NCBI GenBank assembly: GCA_025353165.1 | Contig: JANXRE010000174.1 | Location: forward strand, 1 to 43,908 | Length of the DNA stretch: 43,908 bases | Direction: 5' to 3' | Source: Acidobacteriota bacterium | Lineage (GTDB): Bacteria > Acidobacteriota > Terriglobia > Bryobacterales > Bryobacteraceae | Shown here: positions 27,616 to 34,865 of the stretch, piece after piece | Numbering within the stretch: position 1 is the stretch's first letter | Layout of the letters: each line of letters opens with the position of its first letter | Notes under the pieces: generated by a model | What the model was told of the DNA's origin: nothing | Databases searched by the model: none | The model's input: only the letters and a program-made list of their open reading frames with translations | Made by a program: the position numbers and the translations under genes

Positions 27616-28508
27616 ACCTGCCGTTGTTCCCGGAGCCCGCGGGATTCAACCGCGCGCGCCTCGCCGCCAAGCTCGGAGATCTCGCGTCCCAGCAAATCTA
27701 CATCGGAACGTCCTCGTGGAAATACGAAGGATGGTGCGGGCAGATCTACACGAGCGAGCGATATGCGACCCGAGGCCGTTTCTCGCGCGCGAAGTTCGCG
27801 GCCGGATCTCTCGGCGAATACGCCGAAACATTTCCCATTGTCTGCGGCGATTTCTCCTTCTACCAGTTCCCCACGGACGAGTTCTGGCGAAAGCTGTTCC
27901 ACGCCGCCGGCCCGCGCCTGCAATTCGCTTTCAAAGTGCCGGAAGAAATAACCGGCACTCTGGACGCCGGCCTCTTCGGCACGGCCTTCCTGCGCCCGCT
28001 CGAACCGTATCGCAAGCAGGCGGCCCTGTTGATCTTCGAATTCGGCGCCTTCCCCAAGCGAACTTACGAAAACGCCGGCCACTTCATCTGCGACCTCGAT
28101 CCATTCCTCGCAGCGCTCCCCACGGGATGGCGGTATGCGGTGGAGATCCGCAACCCGGAGTTCCTCGCGCCGGAATACTTCGCCTGCCTGCGCGATCGCG
28201 GCGTCGCCCACGTATACAACGCCTGGACGCGCATGCCCGAACTGGATGAGCAGATGGCCATCGAAGAAACCGTGACGGCCGATTTCACTGTAACCCGCGC
28301 GCTCCTGCGGCGCGGTCGCCCCTACGAAGAAGCGGTGCAAAAGCTTTCGCCCTACACCACGATCCTCGACAAAAACATCCGCGCGCGCGAGAGCCTGCGC
28401 CAACAGATCCGGAAAGCCCGCGAGCAGCGCCGCCCGGCGTACGTCTTCGTCAACAACCGCCTGGAAGGAAACGCCCCCCTGACCATCGAAGCGGTCCTCG
28501 ATGACTAA
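27609..28508 (+). CDS. DUF72 family protein
   Basis: 299-aa TIM-barrel protein. Recognisable segments are IYIGTSSWKYEGWCGQIY at about residue 30, YAETFPIVCGDFSFYQFP, FAFKVPEEIT, YAVEIRNPEF and AYVFVNNRLEGNAPLTIEAVL. The family (YecE-like) has no settled biochemical function. Start ATG 27609 overlaps the end of ggt by 7 bases. The stop is followed at once by a terminator-like hairpin. Confidence 0.85.
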   Translation: MVNLPLFPEPAGFNRARLAAKLGDLASQQIYIGTSSWKYEGWCGQIYTSERYATRGRFSRAKFAAGSLGEYAETFPIVCGDFSFYQFPTDEFWRKLFHAAGPRLQFAFKVPEEITGTLDAGLFGTAFLRPLEPYRKQAALLIFEFGAFPKRTYENAGHFICDLDPFLAALPTGWRYAVEIRNPEFLAPEYFACLRDRGVAHVYNAWTRMPELDEQMAIEETVTADFTVTRALLRRGRPYEEAVQKLSPYTTILDKNIRARESLRQQIRKAREQRRPAYVFVNNRLEGNAPLTIEAVLDD

Positions 28509-28509
28509 G

Positions 28510-28533
28510 CCGTCGCTGGCTGGCGACGGTTTT
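28510..28533 (+). terminator. Rho-independent terminator
   Basis: A 7-bp perfect stem (CCGTCGC / GCGACGG) with a 6-base loop is followed by four T residues, starting 2 bases after the DUF72 stop. It would end the ggt-DUF72 transcript just before double-hairpin repeat copy 3. Confidence 0.6.
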
Positions 28534-28539
28534 GGAGGA

Positions 28540-28596
28540 CGTGGCGCACGCACTCATGCGTGCCGCTTCGCCACTCCTGGCGACGCTTGTCTTCGA
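28540..28596 (+). repeat. Dispersed double-hairpin repeat, copy 3
   Basis: Third copy of the 14624/24362 element: stem one loop CTCA, stem two TCGCCA/TGGCGA with loop CTCC. Its first 45 bases differ from copy 2 at only three positions, and the tail CTTGTCTTCG matches copy 1. It lies between the DUF72 terminator and the HAD gene, 11 bases before its ATG. Confidence 0.85.
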
Positions 28597-28606
28597 GTGA
28601 GAGGTT

Positions 28607-29215
28607 ATGCCTGACTACCAAGCCATCCTGTTCGATTTCGACGGCGTCCTCGCCGACAGCGAACCCGTTCACTTCGAAGCCTGGCGCGAAGTCCTGAAGC
28701 CGTTCGGTATCGACCTCGCCTGGAACGTCTACGCCGCCAACTGCGTCGGAGTCTCCGATCGCGACATGATCGCCGGCCTCTGTCACGGCCAGCCGCACGA
28801 AATCGATTTCGACGAAGTCTGGAAGACATACCCGCGCAAGCAGACCCTCTTCCGCGAACGAATGACCACCGCCAACGTCTTCGTGCCCGAGACGCTGGAC
28901 CTGGTTCACTCGCTCCACGGCTACAAGCTCGCAGTGGTCTCCTCCAGCAACCGCTCCGAGATTGAGCCTCCCCTGGTGCGCGCCGGCATCCGGCACCGTT
29001 TCGAAGTGCTGGTATGCGGCTCGGAGGAGGTCCAGCGGCTGAAGCCCGCCCCGGACCCATACCTCCTGGCGGCGAAAAAGCTAAACGTGGAGCGCGCGCT
29101 GGTAGTCGAAGATTCGGATGCCGGCGAGAAAAGCGGCCGCGCCGCGGGATTCGACGTGGTCCGCGTATACGATGCGCGCGAAGTCGCCGCCAAGGTGCGC
29201 GCCGCGCTCGGGTGA
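28607..29215 (+). CDS. HAD-family hydrolase, beta-phosphoglucomutase-like
   Basis: 202 aa. Motif I is LFDFDGVLADSEPVHFEAW (nucleophile Asp and general-acid Asp two residues on). A helical cap follows, then motif II SSSNRSEIEPPL, motif III lysine in RLKPAPDPYLLAAKKL and motif IV VEDSDAGEKSG. This is the layout of the phosphoglucomutase/phosphatase subgroup, so a sugar-phosphate substrate is likely. A GAGAGG Shine-Dalgarno precedes the ATG. Confidence 0.85.
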   Translation: MPDYQAILFDFDGVLADSEPVHFEAWREVLKPFGIDLAWNVYAANCVGVSDRDMIAGLCHGQPHEIDFDEVWKTYPRKQTLFRERMTTANVFVPETLDLVHSLHGYKLAVVSSSNRSEIEPPLVRAGIRHRFEVLVCGSEEVQRLKPAPDPYLLAAKKLNVERALVVEDSDAGEKSGRAAGFDVVRVYDAREVAAKVRAALG

Positions 29216-29227
29216 TACAGTATCGCC

Positions 29228-30139
29228 GTGAGCCTGAAACGAGCCATTCCATTCCTCGCGCTCTTCGCCGCCGCCGCCGCGGCCTGGGCCTACTCTCCGC
29301 CGTTCCGTCTGCTCGCGTTGTACGCCGCGGGCCGCAGTCCCAACTGCCCCCTCAATCGGGCCGTGCAATGTGCCAGCCACATCGAAGCGCTCAAGGCCGC
29401 CAAGGATCGCATCCTCGCCGGCAGCAAGCGCATGGAAACCGATCCGGCGGGATACGAACTCTACGCAACGCCGAAAGGAACCTGGTGGATTCCCGCGGGC
29501 AGCGAATTCGTCCTGCCCTTCAACCTGGCCGAGCAGGAGCTCGACATTTACGGCACGTCGGACCGCTCGCCGGTCCGCGCCGGCGATATCGTCCTGGACT
29601 GCGGAGCCAACGTCGGAGTCTTCACGCGCAAGGCGCTCGACCACGGCGCATCGAAAATCGTCGCGATCGAGCCCGCGCCGGAAAACCTGGAATGCCTCCG
29701 CCGCAACTTCAAGGCCGAGATCGCGTCGGGCCAAGTGGTCGTCTACCCGAAAGGAGTCTGGGACAAGGACGATGTGCTCGAAATGAACGTCGATCCAAAG
29801 AACTCCGCCGGCGACAGCTTCGTCATTCAGCGCGAAGGCTCGCACAAAATCAGCCTGCCCCTCACAACCATCGACAAACTGGTTGCCGAGCTGCAACTGC
29901 CGCGAGTCGATTACATCAAGATGGACATCGAAGGCGCCGAACCCAATGCGCTGACAGGAGGGCAGGGAACCATCGCCAAATGGAAACCGCGCCTCTCCAT
30001 TTCGGCCTATCACCAGGACGACCACCCGGTGCGGATTCCGGCCACTGTCCGCGGGATCCGGGCCGACTACCACGTGGAGTGCGGACCCTGCGAGGAACAC
30101 GACGGACGCATCCGCCCCGACATTCTATATTTTCGGTGA
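29228..30139 (+). CDS. FkbM-family methyltransferase with N-terminal membrane segment
   Basis: 303 aa. An N-terminal hydrophobic segment (AIPFLALFAAAAAAWAYSPP) may anchor it in the membrane or act as a signal. From about residue 115 there is a class I SAM-binding fold: DIVLDCGANVGVFTRKAL (motif I), IVAIEPAPENLECLRRNF, then LPRVDYIKMDIEGAEPNALTG, the signature of FkbM O-methyltransferases. The substrate is unknown, often a sugar hydroxyl. Start GTG 29228, 12 bases after the HAD gene stop. Confidence 0.85.
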   Translation: MSLKRAIPFLALFAAAAAAWAYSPPFRLLALYAAGRSPNCPLNRAVQCASHIEALKAAKDRILAGSKRMETDPAGYELYATPKGTWWIPAGSEFVLPFNLAEQELDIYGTSDRSPVRAGDIVLDCGANVGVFTRKALDHGASKIVAIEPAPENLECLRRNFKAEIASGQVVVYPKGVWDKDDVLEMNVDPKNSAGDSFVIQREGSHKISLPLTTIDKLVAELQLPRVDYIKMDIEGAEPNALTGGQGTIAKWKPRLSISAYHQDDHPVRIPATVRGIRADYHVECGPCEEHDGRIRPDILYFR

Positions 30140-30189
30140 CGCCCTATCCGGCACCGACGCTAGGACAGCGCTGGCTTGAGAATTGGAGC

Positions 30190-31062
30190 TCATCGAAGAC
30201 CCTGCAGTTCCGCCTTGGCCGCCGCCGCAATGCCCTGGTTCTTGGAGGCGGCGAGCAGGTTCAGGGCCGAGATCGCCCGGGGGGTCCGAATCTCGCCCAA
30301 CACTCGGATCCCGAGCATCGCCGTGCGAACGTCGGCATCTTCTGTCCAGGCCAGAGCTGGGTCGAGGCCCGCCTCTGTCCGGCCGTTTATGACACGCTCG
30401 AACTTGTCTCGCACGTACTCGAGCTCCGTGAGCACCCACCGCAGATCGCCAGTGCGCGGCTGCGGAGATACTTCGCTCAGCATCCCGGAAATCAGCGCGA
30501 CCTGCGGCATGAACCGGGATTGATAGTAGCGGGGAAACCGGGCGCTAACGTCCGCAAATGTGCCGTTCTCGGACAGATGCAGGATCGAGTCCCAGTAAAC
30601 TGGGAAAGTGCTCGCGCCCTGGTACCCGCCCACGACGTCTCGCGCAATGATCTCGTCACTACCGTCCCCGTCCAGGTCGACAATTTCCTGGGCGAGCAGG
30701 TGTGGCGGGCTGGACGGCAGAACGATGTACCAGAACCCTTCGGCCGTGCCAGGGCGCGGTTGGATCACCACGAGAGCGTAGGCCAAGTCGCGCCCGCTTG
30801 CGTCGACACTCGCTACGAGCCCGACTTTTTGTCCGAGTCTGGCAAATCGAAAGTCGTCCACCGTAAAACGGATCCCGTCACGCCGCGGGTCAAAGGAGTT
30901 GATGAAGGATTCGATCTTGGCCTTCTCTAGGCGGTTCGCTCGGGCCGTGTCCTGTGCCGTCCCGGGCCACTCAAAGGGTGGTCTGCCCGTTACCTCGAAC
31001 GACTGATCGCAGAGCGCTGGGCGCGCGAAGGTTGCGAGAATAAGAAGCGCTAACAGTCTCAT
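30190..31062 (-). CDS. Secreted protein of unknown function with calcium-type loop
   Basis: 290 aa with signal peptide RLLALLILATFARPALCDQ. A central DLDGDGSDEI loop resembles an FG-GAP/EF-hand calcium site, preceded by a GFWYIVLPSSP strand and followed by FPVYWDSILHLSENGTF. The C-terminal 70 residues (TAMLGIRVLGEIRTPRAISALNLLAASKNQGIAAAAKAEL) look like HEAT-like helical repeats. No family was assigned. It starts ATGA-overlapped with the broken gene upstream. Confidence 0.65.
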   Translation of the reverse strand: MRLLALLILATFARPALCDQSFEVTGRPPFEWPGTAQDTARANRLEKAKIESFINSFDPRRDGIRFTVDDFRFARLGQKVGLVASVDASGRDLAYALVVIQPRPGTAEGFWYIVLPSSPPHLLAQEIVDLDGDGSDEIIARDVVGGYQGASTFPVYWDSILHLSENGTFADVSARFPRYYQSRFMPQVALISGMLSEVSPQPRTGDLRWVLTELEYVRDKFERVINGRTEAGLDPALAWTEDADVRTAMLGIRVLGEIRTPRAISALNLLAASKNQGIAAAAKAELQGLR

Positions 31063-31516
31063 TGTATTAAAGCCACGACACTGTTTGCGTAGTTCACTCC
31101 ATTTGAGTTGCCGGCCGTGTTGATGATCCAGTCGGTTCCATTCTGGTTCGGCACGTAGTAATGCCCCAGTCCCGCGTACGGCCCGTATAGCAGCAGCTCG
31201 TCGTTCTACATTTCAGGCTACCCGAGCCGAAGCTGGGCGGGGCCGGCGACAGGTCCCTGCCGAGGTCGATTTCAAGCGGAGTGTGAACTGGGACCGTGCG
31301 GGTGCCGAGTTCGTAAGGCTGCCCCGCGGCACTATAGGCCGTAAGGAACGTGGCAAGCGGGGCTTTGCAGTTGTCGATGAGGATCAGCGTGGACCGGAAT
31401 CCGTCGGTGTTGCGGAATAGAGCGAAGTTTATAACATGGGACACTGGAGATTCGGCTGGCTGCAATTCGGCGCCGGTCAAGATTCCAACGGCCAGGACTT
31501 GGGACCGGATCTTCAC
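31059..31516 (-). pseudogene. Frameshifted hypothetical gene
   Basis: Reading leftward from GTG 31516, a frame runs about 100 codons (HVINFALFRNTDGFRSTLIL, then YELGTRTVPVHTPLEIDLG). Near 31200-31210 the sense continues in another frame as ELLLYGPYAGLGHYYVPNQN, with WIINTAGNSNGVNYANSVVA following. This ends in a TGA that overlaps the next ATG as ATGA. A single-base indel or a sequencing error would explain the break. The protein seems beta-rich and of unknown function. Because the downstream gene is coupled to the second frame, the restored product would be about 150 aa. Confidence 0.55.
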
Positions 31517-31610
31517 CGGCGTTTAGTATATCGCACGAACCTGCGATTGGCGCCGCGGGCGGGTGCTCTTATGATTTCAGGTCTTGAACTCTTCAGAATC
31601 CTCCGGATCG

Positions 31611-31658
31611 GGGAAGGTCAGGGAAGTCAGCCTTCCCTGGAGGCCATGGGCATGGCCT
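31611..31658 (+). promoter_or_regulatory. Tandem hairpins in the 5' leader of pfk
   Basis: Two stem-loops in sequence just ahead of the phosphofructokinase start: AGGGAAG (31620-31626) with CTTCCCT (31632-31638), then AGGCCATG (31641-31648) with CATGGCCT (31651-31658). The second is a perfect 8-bp palindrome with a two-base gap. They end 16 bases before the ATG, where they could limit ribosome access or bind a regulator. No clear Shine-Dalgarno is visible. Confidence 0.45.
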
Positions 31659-31674
31659 GATAAACTATGGCTTC

Positions 31675-32859
31675 ATGTCGAAAAAACGCATTGGCATTCT
31701 TACCGGCGGGGGCGACGTCCCCGGCCTGAACTCGGTGATCAAGAGCGTCGTCTACCGCGGCCACGAAAACGATTGCGAAGTGATCGGCATCCGGCGGGGC
31801 TGGGAAGGCCTGACGCACGTGAACCTCGACGATTCCGCCAGCAAGCAGCGTTACGTTCTCCCCCTGACCCGCGAGAACACGCGCACCATCGACCGGACGG
31901 GCGGCACTTTCCTGCACTCCAGCCGCACCAACCCGTCGAAGATGAAGACCCTCCCGGAGCACCTGAAGGGCGCGTCGTTCCCCACCTCCGAAGTGACCAA
32001 GGGAGGGCAGACGTCGGTGGTGTACGACGTCAGCAAGCAGGTGCTCTCGAACCTCGACAAACTGGAGATCGAGTACCTGATCGCGATCGGCGGCGACGAC
32101 ACGCTGAGCTACGCCGCGACGCTGGACAAGCTCGGCTTCAAGGTCATGGCCATTCCGAAGACCATGGACAACGACGTCCAGAACACCGAGTACTGCATCG
32201 GCTTCTCGACCGCGATCACCCGCGCCACCGACGCCATCAACCGCCAGCGCACCACCGTCGGCTCGCACGAGCGTATCGGAGTGTTTCGCGTGTTCGGCCG
32301 CGACGCCGGCTTCACCGCGCTCTATACGGCGTACGTCACCTCCATCCGCTGCGTCATCCCCGAATTCAAGGTGAATCTGGACAAGCTGATCGAGCTGCTC
32401 GTCACCGACAAGCGCAACAACCCCTCCAACTACACGCTGGTGGTCTTGAGCGAGGGCGCCGAATGGGAAGGCTATACGGTGCAGGAATACGGGGAGCCCG
32501 ACGCCTATGGCCACCGCAAGAAGGCCAGCGTCGCCGAGTCGCTCAGCGAAGAAATCAAGAAGCGCGCGAAGGAAGAGACGATTGTCAGCGACTTGACCTA
32601 CGACTTGCGTTCCGGCGATCCCGACTTTGTGGACAAACTAGTCGCCTCGACCTTCGGCACGATGGCGCTCGACGCCGTACTCACCGGCAAGAGCGGCCTG
32701 ATGTCCGCGCTGGTGAACGGCTGCTACGAACTCGTATCGATCCCCGACCCAAAGCTCGGTCCGCGCCACGTGAATCTGAAGTCGATGTACAATACGGAGC
32801 GCTACCGGCCGGTTTACGAAAACAAGGTCGGGCTGCCCATCTTCCTAAACCGCGCCTGA
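31675..32859 (+). CDS. 6-phosphofructokinase, PPi-type signature
   Basis: 394 aa. Glycolytic kinase fold with ILTGGGDVPGLNSVI at the front, GGDDTL (Asp142), PKTMDND (Lys162), GVFRVFGRDAGF and YNTERYRP near the end. In E. coli ATP-PFK the two discriminating positions are Gly104 and Gly124; this protein has Asp142 and Lys162 at the matching places. Those residues are characteristic of pyrophosphate-dependent enzymes, so reversible PPi-driven phosphorylation of fructose-6-phosphate is predicted. It stands alone with two hairpins before it and a REP-like repeat straight after its stop. Confidence 0.9.
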   Translation: MSKKRIGILTGGGDVPGLNSVIKSVVYRGHENDCEVIGIRRGWEGLTHVNLDDSASKQRYVLPLTRENTRTIDRTGGTFLHSSRTNPSKMKTLPEHLKGASFPTSEVTKGGQTSVVYDVSKQVLSNLDKLEIEYLIAIGGDDTLSYAATLDKLGFKVMAIPKTMDNDVQNTEYCIGFSTAITRATDAINRQRTTVGSHERIGVFRVFGRDAGFTALYTAYVTSIRCVIPEFKVNLDKLIELLVTDKRNNPSNYTLVVLSEGAEWEGYTVQEYGEPDAYGHRKKASVAESLSEEIKKRAKEETIVSDLTYDLRSGDPDFVDKLVASTFGTMALDAVLTGKSGLMSALVNGCYELVSIPDPKLGPRHVNLKSMYNTERYRPVYENKVGLPIFLNRA

Positions 32860-32944
32860 AAAATGGGTACAGGCTCGAATTTCCGCCGTCCGCAAGCCAC
32901 TGAAAACGCAAGACAGGGCGTGGCGGAAATTCGTGCCTGTACCC
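32859..32944. repeat. REP-like long inverted repeat, copy B
   Basis: The left arm (32859-32887) contains GGGTACAGGC and ATTTCCGCC. The right arm (32922-32944) is its reverse complement over 22 of 23 bases. Loop about 34 bases. It has the same design as the copy at 20373, differing in the core (GTACAGG against GGACAGA). It begins on the last base of the phosphofructokinase stop codon and may also work as a transcript end. Confidence 0.8.
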
Positions 32945-33038
32945 GATGTTTCCGACGCACAGAGGAAGCCGTTCTCGAATTTACTTCCCCGCAGCCTCGA
33001 TGCGCCGCCGGTTCCCGCTGGAGTAACGGATCGGGCTG

Positions 33039-33185
33039 ATGCGCATCCTGTTTGACCAAGGCGTACCAAGAGGCCTGACCGAATCCTTACGCCACCATGA
33101 GGTCACCGAGGCAAGGAAGCTGGGATGGGAGAGGATTTCAAACGGCGCCTTGCTGAATCTGGCGGAAGACACAGCCGCCCCCTGA
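33039..33185 (+). pseudogene. Truncated DUF5615 (PIN-like toxin) relic
   Basis: A 48-codon frame that starts MRILFDQGVPRGLTESLRHH and contains EARKLGWERISNGALLNLAE, the N-terminal half of DUF5615 PIN-like proteins. These normally continue with a second acidic segment (about 110 aa in all) and pair with a small antitoxin. Here the frame ends directly after NLAEDTAAP, so the nuclease-like site is incomplete. No antitoxin is evident upstream. The next 94 bases (33186-33279) hold nothing recognisable. Confidence 0.6.
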
Positions 33186-33279
33186 CCCAGTCGTCCCCGC
33201 CCGCAAGAACGCCCCGGCCGCCGTTTCCGGCCCCGGACAAGGACTCCGCATGACCGCGACAACGCCGCGCAGCGCGCCG

Positions 33280-33603
33280 CTAGCTCTTTTTGGTATCGGT
33301 GGAAGGTGTCGCCGCCGGCTTCGTCTCGGTCTTCGTTTCGGATTTCCCCGATTCCGATTTCCCTGATTCGGATTTCCCCGATTCGGAGGACTCGGACTTG
33401 CCCCCGTTCGAACCCTTGTTCGAACCCCGGCCGTAATCGGTGATATACCAGCCGCTGCCCTTGAACTGCAGAGCCGGAGCCGACAGAATCCGGTGCACCG
33501 GGCCGCCGCAAACGTCGTGAACCTTCAACGGTTCATCGGCGAACTTCTGTCTCAATTCAAAGACAGAACCGCAGGACTCGCACTGATATTCATACGTGGG
33601 CAT
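33280..33603 (-). CDS. FmdB-family zinc-ribbon protein with SESGK repeats
   Basis: 107 aa. Residues 1-45 are the FmdB zinc ribbon: MPTYEYQCESCGSVFELRQ, then the second knuckle HDVCGG, where the usual CPXC has His in the first position. The rest is a disordered, Ser/Lys/Glu-rich tail with SESGK repeated three times, built from 15-base DNA units. FmdB-like proteins are small regulators of unclear mode. Only 6 bases separate it from the upstream S41 peptidase gene, so they may share a transcript. Confidence 0.8.
   Translation of the reverse strand: MPTYEYQCESCGSVFELRQKFADEPLKVHDVCGGPVHRILSAPALQFKGSGWYITDYGRGSNKGSNGGKSESSESGKSESGKSESGKSETKTETKPAATPSTDTKKS
33341..33385. repeat. Three 15-bp tandem repeats in the FmdB gene
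   Basis: Three near-identical 15-base units (GATTTCCCCGATTCN) in frame, each encoding the five residues SESGK on the minus strand. Units differ by one or two bases. Length change here would keep the reading frame. Confidence 0.85.
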
Positions 33604-33609
33604 AATTCT

Positions 33610-34827
33610 CTACTTGTTCGGTTGCTGGGAAGCGCCCGTCAGCACATTGATCGCTTTCTTCAGCAGCGGGTCGTCCGTGGGCCGCGTTACGTCGGGCGTC
33701 TTCTCCGGCGCGTTCTCGTCTTCATCGTCCACCACCGGCTGCGCCTCGGCGAGCTGCACGGTCGGGATCACGGAGTTGTCCTGAATCGCCTTGCCCGACG
33801 GCGAGTAATACTTGGCGACCGAGAGTATCACCGCGCTGCCGTCTTCCATCGTGACAGCCTTGCGAACGCCCGCGTCCCCGTAGGTCCGCTCGCCCACCAC
33901 TTCCGCGCGCTTGTTGTCCTGGAGCGCCGCGGCCGCAACCTCCGCGCCACTGGCCGAGCCCCGATTGGTGATCACCACCAGCGGCAGCTTGCAGATCGCG
34001 TTCGCGGCCTGCGCGTCGAAATTCTGACGAGGATACTTCTGGCCGAGCGTGTACCCCAGCAGGCCCTTCTCGATAAACAGATTCGCAAGATGCAACCCGT
34101 CCTCCGGAGATCCGGTCGCACTGTCGCGGAGATCCAGCACGAAGTGCTTCGCTCCCTGCTTCTCGAGTTCCTGGATTCGGTTGTGGACCTCGTGGACGCG
34201 AGCCGCATCCACCGCGTACGGCCGGATATACCCAACCTGATCCGGCATCATCTTGGCCATCACGGCCGGCGGTTGAACAATGCTCCGCGTCAAGCTGACT
34301 TTCTGAGCCTCGGACTTGCCGAACCGCAGCACGCCCAACTCAACCGTCGAGCCCGCATCGCCCTTCAGCAGAAGATCCGCGTAAGCGAGCGGCATATCCC
34401 GCGTGGATACCTCGTTGATGGTCTCAATCACATCGCCGGTGTTCAGCCCCGACTTGTCGGCCGGAGATCCGGGGATGGCGTCCACGATTCCGACGTACCC
34501 GAACCGCTTCGCCAGCACCAGCCCAACGTCCGCCTTCTTCGTGTCCTTCTGCATCAAGTACTGCTTGTACTGATCGGCGTTCAGGTAGCTGGCATACGGG
34601 TCGATGGATTCCAGTAGGCCGTTCAGCGCGCCCAGCGTGACGCTCTTGAGGTCGGGCTCCTCGACGTAGTCGCTCTTGATCTTCGAAAGCACCTCGGTGT
34701 ACACGCCCAAGTGGCGATACTGGTCGTCGGGAGTGGTGCTGTTCCCATTGCTGACCGCTCCGAAAAGCAGCAACGCAACCAGACAGGTGGACATCATGAC
34801 AACAAGATACTTTAGCCGGCTGTTCAT
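33610..34827 (-). CDS. S41 peptidase homologue lacking the catalytic lysine
   Basis: 405 aa. An N-terminal membrane segment (LVVMMSTCLVALLLFGAV) is followed by a helical start with DPYASYLN, a PDZ domain (GYVGIVDAIPGSPADKSGLNTGDVI), and the S41 C-terminal-processing domain. The nucleophile Ser293 is present (NRGSASGAE). The general-base lysine of Tsp/CtpA sits 25 residues on in TFGKG; here that place is Asp318 in RTYGDAGVRK. Unless Lys323 substitutes, the protein is probably not an active protease and may act as a binding scaffold. It has a C-terminal Pro/Asp-rich tail. It diverges from the esterase gene, 38 bases apart. Confidence 0.85.
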   Translation of the reverse strand: MNSRLKYLVVMMSTCLVALLLFGAVSNGNSTTPDDQYRHLGVYTEVLSKIKSDYVEEPDLKSVTLGALNGLLESIDPYASYLNADQYKQYLMQKDTKKADVGLVLAKRFGYVGIVDAIPGSPADKSGLNTGDVIETINEVSTRDMPLAYADLLLKGDAGSTVELGVLRFGKSEAQKVSLTRSIVQPPAVMAKMMPDQVGYIRPYAVDAARVHEVHNRIQELEKQGAKHFVLDLRDSATGSPEDGLHLANLFIEKGLLGYTLGQKYPRQNFDAQAANAICKLPLVVITNRGSASGAEVAAAALQDNKRAEVVGERTYGDAGVRKAVTMEDGSAVILSVAKYYSPSGKAIQDNSVIPTVQLAEAQPVVDDEDENAPEKTPDVTRPTDDPLLKKAINVLTGASQQPNK

Positions 34828-34865
34828 AAATGCAGTGGCCCCGCTAACATTATTGTAGCAGCCAC

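Noticed and set aside
31571-31660. A 29-codon plus-strand frame ahead of phosphofructokinase as a leader peptide
   Set aside because: No enriched amino-acid run, no attenuator-like terminator stem and no good Shine-Dalgarno; the overlapping hairpins explain the sequence better.
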